This document shows, one piece after another, positions 8,875-17,836 of a stretch of 64,000 nt of DNA (position 1 is the stretch's first letter; each line of letters starts with the position of its first letter). Where the stretch lies: assembly GCF_900637545.1 (NCBI RefSeq), contig NZ_LR134376.1, forward strand, positions 277,501 to 341,500. The letters run 5' to 3'. The stretch is from Aeromonas encheleia (lineage in GTDB: Bacteria; Pseudomonadota; Gammaproteobacteria; Enterobacterales; Aeromonadaceae). Made by a program: the position numbers and the translations under genes. The notes under the pieces are model-generated. The model did no database searches. It was given only the letters and a program-made list of their open reading frames with translations, and had not been told where the DNA came from.

Positions 8875-11016
8875 ATGTTCACCTTTTCCCGAGGGCTTCT
8901 GCTGCTGGCTTGCCTGGCCGCCGTTCCCTGTTCCTATGCCAATGAAGAGTCCGCCATGCCGACAAGCGAAACCCCTATCCAGCCGCCCGTGGCCGCCAAA
9001 CACCCGCACTCCATGAAGAAACATGGGGATGTCCGGGTCGACAACTACTACTGGCTGCGGGATGACGAGCGCCAGAAGCCCGAGGTGCTGGATTATCTCA
9101 AGGCCGAAAACGCCTACACCGAGGCCATGCTCAAACCGACCAAGCCACTGCGCGATCAGCTCTACAAGGAGATGGTGGCCCGCATTCCCCAGCAGGATGA
9201 GTCGGTGCCCTATGTGAAGAACGGCTACCGCTACCAGACCCGCTACGAGCCGGGCAAGGAGTACGGCATCTACTCCCGCACCAAGCTGGGAGAGAAGGAC
9301 GCCAGCCTGATGCTGGACAGCAACCAGCGCGCCGAGGGGCACGAGTTTTACTCTCTGGGCGCGCTGGAGGTGAGCCGCAACAACCGCTGGCTGGCGGTGG
9401 CGGAAGACTTCCTCTCCCGTCGTCAGTACCAGATCCAGTTCCTCGATCTGGAGAGCGGCAAGTGGGCGAGCGACAAACTGGAAAACACCTCGGGCAACCT
9501 GGTGTGGGCCAACGACAGCAAGACGGTGTTCTACGTGCGCAAGCACCCCAAGACCCTGCTGCCCTATCAGGTCTATCGCCACGAGCTCGGCTCGGACCCG
9601 GCCAAGGATCAGCTGGTCTATGAGGAGAAGGATGACACCTTCTATGTCAGCCTCTACGCCACCACCTCGGAAGACTTCATCGTCATCGCGCTCTCCAGTA
9701 CCACCACGGGGGAGGCGCGGCTCATCGACGCCAACACCCCGACCCAGGCGCCGCGGCTGTTCCTGCCCCGTCAGGTGGATCACGAATACAGCCTGGACCA
9801 CTACCGTGGCCGCTTCTACGTGCGATCCAACAAGGATGGCAAGAACTTCGGCCTGTACGAGACTAAGGAGAGCCCGGTGGATCGCTGGAAGGCGGTCATA
9901 GCCCCCAATCCGGACGTGCTGCTGGAGAGCTACGCCCTGTTCAAGGATTGGCTGGTGCTGGAGGAGCGCAGCAAGGGGTTGACCCGGCTGCGTCAGGTCA
10001 ACTGGCAGAGTGGCGAGCAAAAAGAGATCGCCTTCGACGATCCCGCCTATGTCACCTGGCTCGCCTTCAACCCGGAGCCGGAGACCAGCGAGCTGCGCTA
10101 TGGCTACTCCTCCATGACCACCCCCTCGTCCACCTATGAGCTCAACATGGACAGCGGCAAGCGCACCCTGCTCAAGCAGCAGGCGGTGGCGGGCTTCAAG
10201 CCGGCGCTCTATGCCAGCGAGCGGCTGTGGGTGACGGCCCGCGACGGCGTGGCCGTGCCGGTGTCGCTGGTCTATCGCAAGGATATGTTCAAGCAGGATG
10301 GTCAGAACCCGCTGCTGGTGTATGGCTACGGCTCCTACGGCGCCAGCATGGATCCCGACTTCAGCACCTCTCGCCTGAGCCTGCTGGATCGCGGCTTCGT
10401 CTACGCCATCGCCCACATCCGGGGTGGCGAGGAGCTGGGTCGCGGCTGGTATGAGGATGGCAAGCTGCTTAAAAAACAGAACAGCTTCCACGACTTCATC
10501 GACGTGACCGAGGCGCTGGTGAGCCAGGGCTATGGCGCCAGGGAGCAGGTCTACGCCATGGGCGGCAGCGCCGGCGGCCTGCTGATGGGGGCCGTCATCA
10601 ATCAGGCGCCCCAGCTCTACCGTGGTGTAGTGGCTCAGGTACCGTTCGTGGACGTGGTCACTACCATGCTGGATGAGTCCATTCCGCTCACCACCGGGGA
10701 GTACGACGAGTGGGGCAACCCGAACCAGAAGCGCTACTACGACTACATGAAGGCCTACAGCCCCTATGACCAGGTCAAGGCGCAGGCCTACCCGAACCTG
10801 CTGGTCACCACCGGGCTGCACGACTCCCAGGTGCAGTACTGGGAGCCGGCCAAGTGGGTCGCCAAGCTGCGGGAGCTGAAGACCGACGACAACAAGCTGC
10901 TGCTCAGCACCGACATGGATGCCGGGCACGGCGGCAAGTCGGGCCGCTTCAAGGCCTATGAGGACATAGCGCTGGAGTTTGCCTTTATTCTGGATCTGGC
11001 CAAGCCGAAGGCATGA
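8875..11016 (+). CDS. Oligopeptidase B-like S9 serine peptidase, exported
   Basis: 713 aa. Residues 1-23 look like a signal peptide ([22 protein letters not shown]). An N-terminal seven-bladed propeller is followed by the alpha/beta-hydrolase catalytic domain. The nucleophile is Ser565 in GGSAGGLL, with Asp650 in [15 protein letters not shown] and His685 in DAGHGG; each is 33 residues later than in E. coli PtrB (532/617/652), a shift explained by the added leader. Oligopeptidase B cleaves short peptides after basic residues. The export signal is notable because the E. coli enzyme is cytosolic. AAAGGA precedes the start, and a terminator follows at 11085. Confidence 0.88.
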   Translation: MFTFSRGLLLLACLAAVPCSYANEESAMPTSETPIQPPVAAKHPHSMKKHGDVRVDNYYWLRDDERQKPEVLDYLKAENAYTEAMLKPTKPLRDQLYKEMVARIPQQDESVPYVKNGYRYQTRYEPGKEYGIYSRTKLGEKDASLMLDSNQRAEGHEFYSLGALEVSRNNRWLAVAEDFLSRRQYQIQFLDLESGKWASDKLENTSGNLVWANDSKTVFYVRKHPKTLLPYQVYRHELGSDPAKDQLVYEEKDDTFYVSLYATTSEDFIVIALSSTTTGEARLIDANTPTQAPRLFLPRQVDHEYSLDHYRGRFYVRSNKDGKNFGLYETKESPVDRWKAVIAPNPDVLLESYALFKDWLVLEERSKGLTRLRQVNWQSGEQKEIAFDDPAYVTWLAFNPEPETSELRYGYSSMTTPSSTYELNMDSGKRTLLKQQAVAGFKPALYASERLWVTARDGVAVPVSLVYRKDMFKQDGQNPLLVYGYGSYGASMDPDFSTSRLSLLDRGFVYAIAHIRGGEELGRGWYEDGKLLKKQNSFHDFIDVTEALVSQGYGAREQVYAMGGSAGGLLMGAVINQAPQLYRGVVAQVPFVDVVTTMLDESIPLTTGEYDEWGNPNQKRYYDYMKAYSPYDQVKAQAYPNLLVTTGLHDSQVQYWEPAKWVAKLRELKTDDNKLLLSTDMDAGHGGKSGRFKAYEDIALEFAFILDLAKPKA

Positions 11017-11084
11017 GAAAAGGCTAAGCGGTTGTTGCTGAACGCGACTCTGGTGCCTGGGACGGCGCCGATCCGCAGATGAGA

Positions 11085-11121
11085 ACAGGCCGGTGAGGGC
11101 AACCCACCGGCCTGTGTTTTT
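11085..11121 (+). terminator. Terminator after the oligopeptidase gene
   Basis: Stem ACAGGCCGGTG / CACCGGCCTGT with a 9-nt loop followed by GTTTTTA, 70 bp after the stop codon. Confidence 0.9.
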
Positions 11122-11453
11122 ATCTCGCAGCCAAACCCATAAGCCACCAAGCTTGAGGCCCTTGCCAGCCAAGGGCTGCAAAAGAATCTCCCCTCCATTT
11201 TCCCTCTGCCTGCATGAACAGATCCAATTAATCCATGACCTATTAATTGATGATCCAGTTCAAATTTCTCGCTATTTAAATCCAGCATTTTGCCATTTTG
11301 TTTGATTTATGTTGGCACTATGTGCCTAATCAAGGGGTTACCACTTTTGATCCGACCCTTTTCTGGTCGAATCGCCCTCGATCGGCATGACGCTGATTAT
11401 CTCACCGCAGGATGATGGTGGCTTTGGGAAGAGCCGTTGGCGCTCGACCCTTT
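11122..11453. other. Intergenic region before the TRAP operon
   Basis: No gene recognised. The part around 11215-11310 is AT-rich (TATTAATTGATG, TTAAATCC) and may hold the promoter of the TRAP transporter operon, but I cannot fix one promoter. Confidence 0.4.
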
Positions 11454-11526
11454 CCTCATATGAGGTCATATAGGCGGACCCAGTCTTGATGCGGGTCCGT
11501 CTCATATTCACCCGGGAATCGGGTGA
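11454..11526 (+). promoter_or_regulatory. Palindrome and two hairpins in the TRAP operon leader
   Basis: Perfect 12-bp palindrome CCTCATATGAGG (11454-11465), then CGGACCC / GGGTCCG (11475-11499), then TCACCC / GGGTGA (11508-11526). The last hairpin ends 14 bp before the ribosome binding site of the solute-binding protein gene. The palindrome could be an operator, and the hairpins could regulate or stabilise the mRNA. Confidence 0.4.
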
Positions 11527-11553
11527 GATAAATCAATGAAAAGGATGGAAAAC

Positions 11554-12525
11554 ATGAAAGGATTATCCTTGGCGTGCGCCTTGTCGGCTGCCCTGGTTGG
11601 CGTCTCCTTCGGCGGCCAGGTCCAGGCACAGGAACGCTTCGTGACGATCGGTACCGGCGGTCAGACCGGGGTCTACTACGTGGCGGGTCAGTCTATCTGT
11701 CGTTTCCTCAATCGCGGCGCCGCCGATCACCAGATCAAATGCAACGCCCCGGCCAGCGGCGGCGGGGTGGCCAACGTCAACGGCATCCGCAGTGGTGAAT
11801 TCAACTTCGGCATCATGCAGTCCGACCACCAGTACAAGGCGATGAAGGGGCTGCCCCCCTTCCAGGCCGAGGGGGCCATGGACGACATGCGCGCCGTCTT
11901 CTCCCTGCAGAGCGAGGTGTTCACCATACTGGCCCGGCGCGACGCCAAGATCGCCAGCTTCGACGATCTGAAGGGCAAGCGCGTCAACATCGGCAACCCG
12001 GGCTCGGGCCAGCGCGACACCATGGAAGAGATCATGGCGGTCAAGGGCTGGCAGAAGAGCGACTTCGGGCTGGTCTCCGAGCTGAAGCCGGCCGAGCAGG
12101 CCTCGGCGCTGGGTGACAACAACATCGATGCCATGAGCTACTTCGTCGGTCACCCGAACGGGGCCATCCAGGAGGCCTCCACCACCACGGACGCCGTGCT
12201 GGTGCCGGTGACCGGGGCCGACATCGACAAGCTGCTGGCCGAGAAGAGCTACTACACCAAGGCCGAGATCCCCGGTGGCCTCTACAAGGGCAGCGACCAA
12301 CCGACCCCGTCCATCGGCGGCAAGGCGGTGCTCTCCACCAGCGCCAAGGCCGATCCGGAAGTGGTCTATCAGCTGGTCAAGTCGGTGTTCGACAACCTGG
12401 ATCGCTTCAAGCGTCTGCACCCGGCCTTCGCCGATCTGAAGGAAGCCGACATGATCAAGGTGGGTCTCTCAGCCCCGCTGCATGAAGGCGCCGCCCGCTA
12501 TTACAAAGAGCGCGGCTGGCTCTGA
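11554..12525 (+). CDS. TAXI-type TRAP transporter solute-binding protein
   Basis: 323 aa periplasmic protein. A signal peptide (about residues 1-25, ending QVQAQ) precedes the TAXI motif region GTGGQTGVYYVAG. Later segments PASGGGVANVNGIRSGEFNFGIMQSD and GKRVNIGNPGSGQRDTMEEIM are the ligand-binding loops of the family. TAXI proteins capture carboxylates such as glutamate or other organic acids for secondary transport. The start was set at ATG 11554 because AAGGA lies 8 bp upstream; another ATG sits at 11536. The fused permease follows 101 bp later, with a long hairpin between. Confidence 0.9.
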   Translation: MKGLSLACALSAALVGVSFGGQVQAQERFVTIGTGGQTGVYYVAGQSICRFLNRGAADHQIKCNAPASGGGVANVNGIRSGEFNFGIMQSDHQYKAMKGLPPFQAEGAMDDMRAVFSLQSEVFTILARRDAKIASFDDLKGKRVNIGNPGSGQRDTMEEIMAVKGWQKSDFGLVSELKPAEQASALGDNNIDAMSYFVGHPNGAIQEASTTTDAVLVPVTGADIDKLLAEKSYYTKAEIPGGLYKGSDQPTPSIGGKAVLSTSAKADPEVVYQLVKSVFDNLDRFKRLHPAFADLKEADMIKVGLSAPLHEGAARYYKERGWL

Positions 12526-12555
12526 TCGCAGGCTCAAGGGCCTCTATCGTCTCTT

Positions 12556-12594
12556 CGACACCCGTCTGCCGCCCTGCCGCGGTAGCGGGTGTCG
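12556..12594 (+). promoter_or_regulatory. Intercistronic hairpin between TRAP genes
   Basis: Stem CGACACCCG / CGGGTGTCG with a 21-nt internal part and no T run. In transporter operons such hairpins often protect the upstream binding-protein mRNA and let it accumulate above the permease mRNA. Confidence 0.5.
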
Positions 12595-12626
12595 TGTCGT
12601 TGTACTCGTAGGCACAAGTTAACCCT

Positions 12627-15176
12627 ATGCAAGAAAAACAACTCTCTACCGAGGAACTGATCGCCCAGGACGTGGGCGCTCGGCTGCCGCTCGGCCTCAT
12701 GGGCTGGCTCATCACGGGGCTGGCGCTGGCCTGGTCCCTGTTCCAGCTCTGGATCGCCTCTCCGCTGCCCTTCATGCTGGGCTTCGGGGTCCTCAACGAT
12801 ACCGAAACCCGCGCCATTCACCTTAGCTTCGCCCTGCTGCTGGCCTATCTGGTGTTCCCGGCCTTCCGGCGTTCGCCCCGGGATAGGGTGCCGCTCGGCG
12901 ATATCGCCCTCGGCCTGATCGCCGCCGGTGCGGCCGCCTATCTGTTCGTCATGTATGAGGCCCTGGCCCAGCGCCCCGGCAATCTCACCACCTCGGATCT
13001 GGTCACCGCCTGCATCGGTATCCCGCTGCTGCTGGAGGCGACGCGCCGTGCCCTTGGGCCCGCCCTGGCGGTGATCGCCCTGGTGTTCCTCGGCTACAGT
13101 CTGGCCGGTCCCTGGATGCCGGGGCTGCTGGCCCACCGCGGGGTGAGCTTCACCGCGCTGGCCAACCACCAGTGGATCACCACAGAGGGGGTGTTCGGCA
13201 TAGCGCTCGGGGTCTCCACCAGCTTCGTGTTCCTGTTCGTGCTGTTCGGTGCCCTGCTGGAGCGGGCCGGCGCCGGTCACTACTTCATCCAGCTCGCCTT
13301 CAGCCTGCTCGGTCACCTGCGCGGCGGGCCGGCCAAGGCGGCCGTGGTCGCCTCGGCGCTGACCGGGGTCATCTCCGGCTCCTCCATCGCCAACGTGGTC
13401 ACCACCGGCACCTTCACCATCCCCATGATGAAGCGGGTCGGTTTCTCCAAGGAGAAGGCGGGGGCGGTCGAGGTGGCCTCCTCGGTCAACGGCCAGATCA
13501 TGCCGCCGGTGATGGGGGCCGCCGCCTTCCTGATGGTGGAGTACGTGGGCATTCCCTACGTCGAGATCATCAAGCACGCCTTCCTGCCGGCGACCATCTC
13601 CTACATAGCGCTGCTCTACATAGTGCATCTGGAGGCGCTCAAGCTCGGCATGGAGCCCATCGGCAACCACCAACCCAAGCCCTGGCTGCGCCGCCTGACC
13701 GGTTTCGCCTTCGGCGCCGCCCTGATCAGCGGCCTGTCGATGGCGGTCTATTACGGTCTGGGCTGGCTCAAACCGGCGCTGGGTGACTATGCCCTGCCGG
13801 GGGTCGCCCTGCTGCTGGTAGCCGCCTATCTGGGACTGCTCAAGATAGCGGCCAGCAATGAGCCGCTGCCCGCCGAGGATCCGGATCAGCCGCTGACCGA
13901 GCTGCCCAACACCCGCGCCGTGCTGCTATCTGGCCTGCACTTCCTGCTGCCGGTGGTGGTGCTGGTGTGGTGCCTGATGGTGGAGCGACTGTCGCCCGGG
14001 CTGTCGGCCTTCTGGGGCACCGTCATGCTGACCATCATACTGCTGACCCAACGGCCGCTGCTCAACTGGCTGCGCACCGACGGCAAGCACCACTACGGCT
14101 CGGCCCGCGATGGCCTGGTGGATCTGAGGGAGGGCCTGGTGGCCGGTGCCCGCAACATGATCGGCATCGGCATCGCCACCGCCACCGCCGGCATCATAGT
14201 AGGTGCCGTCTCCCAGACCGGGGTTGGCCTGGTGCTGGCGGATCTGGTGGAGTTCCTCTCCATGGGCAACCTGCTGCTGATGCTGCTGCTGACCGCCCTG
14301 CTGAGCCTGATCCTCGGCATGGGGCTGCCCACCACCGCCAACTACATAGTGGTGTCCAGCCTGCTGGCGCCCGTGGTGGTGACGCTCGGCCAGCAGAACG
14401 GCCTGATAGTGCCGCTCATCGCGGTGCACCTGTTCGTGTTCTACTTCGGCATCATGGCGGACGTGACCCCGCCGGTGGGGCTGGCGTCGTTCGCGGCGGC
14501 GGCCGTCTCCAAGGGGGATCCCATCAAGACCGGGATCACCGCCTTCTACTACAGCCTGCGCACCGCGGCGCTGCCGTTCCTGTTCATCTTCAACACGGAT
14601 CTGCTGCTGATCGACGTGGACTTCGCCCACGGTGTGCTGATCTTCATGGTGGCCACCGTGGCCATGCTGATCTTCGCCGCCGCGACCCAGGGCTGGTTCC
14701 TGGCGCGCAGCCGCTGGTACGAGAGCGTGCTGCTGCTGCTGGTGGCCTTCACCCTGTTCCGTCCCGGCTTCTGGATGGACATGGTGCACGATCCCTACAG
14801 CGACACGGCGCCGGCCCAGTTCGCCCAGACCCTGGGGGAGGTGGAGGCGGAGAGCACCCTGCGGCTGCGGATCCAGGGGGAGGATGCGGTGGGCAAGCTG
14901 CGCCAATCCACAGTGCTGCTGGCGGTGCCGGCCGGTGCCGATGGCGAGGCCCGTCTCGCCAGCCTGGGGCTGGCCCTGTACGAGCAGGATGGCAAGACGC
15001 TGATCGACAGCGTCACCTTCGGCAGCCCGGCGGCGGCGGCCGGCATGGAGTTCGATCAGGAGATCCTCTCCGTCAAGGCGCCCACCGAACGCTGGCACAA
15101 GGAGCTGATGTGGTTGCCTGGCTTCCTGCTGTTTGCGCTGGTGGTCTGGCTACAGCGGCGACGAACCTTGCGTTAA
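12627..15176 (+). CDS. TRAP transporter fused permease (DctQM type) with DUF3394 tail
   Basis: 849 aa. The first about 170 residues hold the small DctQ-like membrane part; the following large DctM-like part carries the conserved segments GSSIANVVTTGTFTIPMMKRVGFS, GQIMPPVMGAAAFLMVEYVGIPY and LILGMGLPTTANYIVV. After about residue 680 a soluble tail with membrane anchors resembles DUF3394, common in TAXI-type systems. It imports the ligand captured by the protein encoded upstream, driven by a sodium or proton gradient. No strong Shine-Dalgarno is visible before ATG 12627, in line with weaker expression than the binding protein. Confidence 0.9.
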   Translation: MQEKQLSTEELIAQDVGARLPLGLMGWLITGLALAWSLFQLWIASPLPFMLGFGVLNDTETRAIHLSFALLLAYLVFPAFRRSPRDRVPLGDIALGLIAAGAAAYLFVMYEALAQRPGNLTTSDLVTACIGIPLLLEATRRALGPALAVIALVFLGYSLAGPWMPGLLAHRGVSFTALANHQWITTEGVFGIALGVSTSFVFLFVLFGALLERAGAGHYFIQLAFSLLGHLRGGPAKAAVVASALTGVISGSSIANVVTTGTFTIPMMKRVGFSKEKAGAVEVASSVNGQIMPPVMGAAAFLMVEYVGIPYVEIIKHAFLPATISYIALLYIVHLEALKLGMEPIGNHQPKPWLRRLTGFAFGAALISGLSMAVYYGLGWLKPALGDYALPGVALLLVAAYLGLLKIAASNEPLPAEDPDQPLTELPNTRAVLLSGLHFLLPVVVLVWCLMVERLSPGLSAFWGTVMLTIILLTQRPLLNWLRTDGKHHYGSARDGLVDLREGLVAGARNMIGIGIATATAGIIVGAVSQTGVGLVLADLVEFLSMGNLLLMLLLTALLSLILGMGLPTTANYIVVSSLLAPVVVTLGQQNGLIVPLIAVHLFVFYFGIMADVTPPVGLASFAAAAVSKGDPIKTGITAFYYSLRTAALPFLFIFNTDLLLIDVDFAHGVLIFMVATVAMLIFAAATQGWFLARSRWYESVLLLLVAFTLFRPGFWMDMVHDPYSDTAPAQFAQTLGEVEAESTLRLRIQGEDAVGKLRQSTVLLAVPAGADGEARLASLGLALYEQDGKTLIDSVTFGSPAAAAGMEFDQEILSVKAPTERWHKELMWLPGFLLFALVVWLQRRRTLR

Positions 15177-15191
15177 TCAACACCCACAATA

Positions 15192-15218
15192 AAAACGGCG
15201 CCTCGAAGGCGCCGTTTT
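15192..15218. terminator. Bidirectional terminator
   Basis: AAAACGGCGCC / GGCGCCGTTTT with a TCGA loop; A and T runs on both sides. It ends the TRAP operon and also serves the small minus-strand gene at 15233. Confidence 0.9.
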
Positions 15219-15232
15219 CAATTCTTGGGGCG

Positions 15233-15382
15233 TTACTCTGGCTGCTGTTCTTGCAGCAGACTCAGGTTCTGCTGTTCCAGCGGGCTCAGGCCCAGCTGCT
15301 CGCAGGCTTGCTCGAAGCTGATCCCCAGATGACACATCATGATGTCGATAGCAGGCAGATAGTTGGTCATAGCTTGTTCCAT
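15233..15382 (-). CDS. Small hypothetical protein (49 aa)
   Basis: Frame of 49 codons beginning MEQAMTNYLP and rich in Glu, Gln and Leu at its end (QQNLSLLQEQQPE). AAGGA lies 6 bp before the ATG, and the shared terminator at 15192 follows the stop closely, so it has the layout of a real monocistronic gene. The helical pattern with ISFEQACEQLGLSPLEQQ suggests a small all-helical protein. No family recognised. Confidence 0.65.
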   Translation of the reverse strand: MEQAMTNYLPAIDIMMCHLGISFEQACEQLGLSPLEQQNLSLLQEQQPE

Positions 15383-15556
15383 GGTGATCCTTCAGACTCG
15401 TTTCTTATGCCCGAGCAATGACTGCGGGGCAATTAGACTTTAGGCGTAGACTGCTCATCTGCTGCGCACCCCTGCCACTCGGCGGGGGAATTTGTTACTC
15501 TTGCGAGCACTAAAGAGGTTGCCGTATGACAGCGAGCAACCGGTGAGGAGCAGGGC

Positions 15557-16183
15557 ATGTTATTGAGTTTCTTGATCATCGCATCGGGCTGGTGGCATAT
15601 CCGCGCAGCCTACGGCTCAGACTCCCGTCAGTTCTATATCAGCAAGCCGCTGACCATGCTGTTTATCATCGCCTTGGCGTTCGGTTACCAGAGTGACGAC
15701 CATAACGGCTCCCATGCCTGGCTCCTGCTCGGCCTCTGCCTGTCGCTCGCCGGTGACGTGCTGCTGATGCTGCCAAGGGATCGCTTCATCCAGGGACTGG
15801 CGGCATTTCTTGTCGCGCACCTCTGCTACATCGTCGGCTTCGCCCAGGGGCCGCTGGTGCTGAAGCTGGTGGATGGCCTGATGTTGCTGCTGGTGGCCGG
15901 CCTGGTGTTCGGCCTGCTGTGGGGCCAGCTGGGGGAGATGAAGATCCCGGTGTTCTGCTACATGCTGGTGATCATCGGCATGGCCTGGGTGGCGGCAGGC
16001 GCCTGGCATGCCTCCCTGACGGCGGGCAGCGCCGCCGCACTGGTGGGGGCCCTGATGTTCCTGTTCTCCGACAGCATGCTGGCGCTGGACAGATTCCGCC
16101 GGCCCTTCCCCCATGCCAAGGCCTGGATCATGAGCAGCTACTTCGCCGCCCAGTTCCTGATCGCCGCCTCGCTGGCGGGATAG
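15557..16183 (+). CDS. Lysoplasmalogenase (YhhN/TMEM86 family)
   Basis: 208 aa integral membrane protein with about eight hydrophobic segments. Family features are SKPLTMLF near residue 30, LCLSLAGDVLLML around 60 with the conserved Asp, and the C-terminal GALMFLFSDSMLALDRF with a second conserved Asp. Members hydrolyse the vinyl-ether bond of lysoplasmalogens in animals; the bacterial role is less defined. GAGGAG precedes the ATG. Ends before a bidirectional terminator shared with the efflux operon on the other strand. Confidence 0.88.
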   Translation: MLLSFLIIASGWWHIRAAYGSDSRQFYISKPLTMLFIIALAFGYQSDDHNGSHAWLLLGLCLSLAGDVLLMLPRDRFIQGLAAFLVAHLCYIVGFAQGPLVLKLVDGLMLLLVAGLVFGLLWGQLGEMKIPVFCYMLVIIGMAWVAAGAWHASLTAGSAAALVGALMFLFSDSMLALDRFRRPFPHAKAWIMSSYFAAQFLIAASLAG

Positions 16184-16249
16184 GGCGGGACGTCATCCCT
16201 CGCCTGCGAGTGCGCATCCGGCGGGTGGGATGAAGAATCTCCAGCCAGA

Positions 16250-16278
16250 AAAAAACGGGCCAGTCGGCCCGTTTTTTT
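16250..16278. terminator. Bidirectional terminator
   Basis: Stem AACGGGCC / GGCCCGTT with a 4-nt loop, flanked by A and T runs. It lies between two converging genes. Confidence 0.92.
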
Positions 16279-16282
16279 ATTG

Positions 16283-17836
16283 TCATGACTCCAGCGGCTC
16301 CCCATTGGCCGGCTTGGGGGCCGGCTGCTTGAGCAGCAGCATCAGGGCGCTGGCGATGAGCAGGAAGATCCCCATCACGTAGAACACCTGGTTGTAGGCC
16401 ATGATGGCCGCCTCCCGCGAGATGGTGTTGGAGAGCATGGCCTGGGCCTGCTGCTGCGCCAGCTCGGGGCCCGAGCCCTGCGCCATCATGCTCTGGGTCA
16501 GCTGCAACAGATAGCTCTGACCCTCGATGCTGGTGGCGGCCAGGGTGCTGCTGATCTGGCTGAAATGGATGCGGGTATCGTTGTCGATCAGGGTGGCGAT
16601 GATGGCGATGCCGAAGGCGCCCCCCAGGTTGCGCAGCACGTTGAGCAGGGTCGAGGAGGAGGGGATCTCCTCCGGGCTCAGGCTGGCGGTGGCCACCAGG
16701 GAGAGCGGCACCATGACGAAGGGCTGGCCCAGCGCCCGCACGATCAGCGACTGGATCAGCTGGGGTCCGGCGTAGTCGGCGCTCATGTTCACGTTCATAA
16801 AGCAGCTCACCCCGAAGATCAGGAAGCCGAAGCTCACCAGATAGCGCGGGTCTATCCTGGTGACCAGCTTGGGCACCAGCGGCAGCACCAGCAGCTGCGG
16901 CAGCCCCATCCACATCAGCACCTCACCTATCTCCAGCGCGTTGTAGTTGTGGATCTGGGTCATGTAGAGCGGCAACACATAGATGGAGCCCATCAATCCC
17001 ATGCCCAGCACCAGGTAGGCGAAGCAGGCCAGCGCGAACCGCGGGCTGTGCAGCAGCCGCAGGTTGACCAGCGGATGGCGCCGCAGCAACTGGCTGATGA
17101 CGAAGAACACCAGCGCCACCACGGAGATGACGGTGAGCCGTACTATGAAGCTGGAACCGAACCAGTCCTCTCTGTTGCCCTCCTCCAGCACCACCTCCAG
17201 CAGGCCGAGGCCCACCGCCATGGTGACGATGCCGATGAGGTCCACCCGCTTGATCACCTCCCAGTCCACCGGCTTCCGGTCCAGGCCATGGGCCAGCATG
17301 GCCATCACCAGCAGGCCGGGCGGCACGTTCAGATAGAAGATGTAGTGCCAGGAGAACTGCTCGGTCAGCCAGCCGCCGAGGGTCGGCCCTATGGTGGGCG
17401 CGAAGGTGGCACAGAGGCCAAACAGCGCCATGCCGGTGGCGCGCTTGTGCAGCGGCAACAGGCTGATGATCAGGGAGAAGGCCATGGGGATGAGGGCGCC
17501 GCCGGTGAAGCCCTGCAGGGCCCGGAAGACGATCATGCTGGTGAGGTTCCAGCTGAACGAGCAGAGCACGGAGGCGACGATGAAGGCGCCGGTGCTCCAC
17601 AGCATGTAGCGGCGCACGCTCAGGCCACGGCTCAGCCAGCCACTGAGCGGGATGGCGATCATCTCGGCCACCAGATAGGAGGTGGAGATCCAGGAGCTCT
17701 CGCTCAGGGTGGCCGACAGGGCCCCCTGAATGTCCTTCAGGGAGGCGTTGGTGATCTGGATGTCGAGGATGGCCATGAAGGCGCCGATGAGCCCCCCCAT
17801 GACCGCGATCCAGTTGCGACGCGGGATGGGTTCCAT
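16283..17836 (-). CDS. DHA2-family multidrug exporter (EmrB-like)
   Basis: 517 aa with 14 predicted membrane segments. The N-terminus IAVMGGLIGAFMAILDIQITNASLKDIQGAL contains the DHA2 motif with the membrane-embedded Asp, and GFTGGALIPMAFSLI is the family's motif C-like helix. EmrB-type pumps expel hydrophobic drugs by proton antiport and work with an EmrA adaptor and an outer-membrane channel. The start overlaps the adaptor stop (TGATG), so both are translated together. A LysR gene diverges upstream of the adaptor. The substrate is unknown. Confidence 0.9.
   Translation of the reverse strand: MEPIPRRNWIAVMGGLIGAFMAILDIQITNASLKDIQGALSATLSESSWISTSYLVAEMIAIPLSGWLSRGLSVRRYMLWSTGAFIVASVLCSFSWNLTSMIVFRALQGFTGGALIPMAFSLIISLLPLHKRATGMALFGLCATFAPTIGPTLGGWLTEQFSWHYIFYLNVPPGLLVMAMLAHGLDRKPVDWEVIKRVDLIGIVTMAVGLGLLEVVLEEGNREDWFGSSFIVRLTVISVVALVFFVISQLLRRHPLVNLRLLHSPRFALACFAYLVLGMGLMGSIYVLPLYMTQIHNYNALEIGEVLMWMGLPQLLVLPLVPKLVTRIDPRYLVSFGFLIFGVSCFMNVNMSADYAGPQLIQSLIVRALGQPFVMVPLSLVATASLSPEEIPSSSTLLNVLRNLGGAFGIAIIATLIDNDTRIHFSQISSTLAATSIEGQSYLLQLTQSMMAQGSGPELAQQQAQAMLSNTISREAAIMAYNQVFYVMGIFLLIASALMLLLKQPAPKPANGEPLES

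Noticed and set aside
8854..11181. 775-codon minus-strand frame opposite the oligopeptidase gene
   Set aside because: Shadow frame created by high GC at third codon positions; composition rich in His, Gln, Val and Gly without domains.
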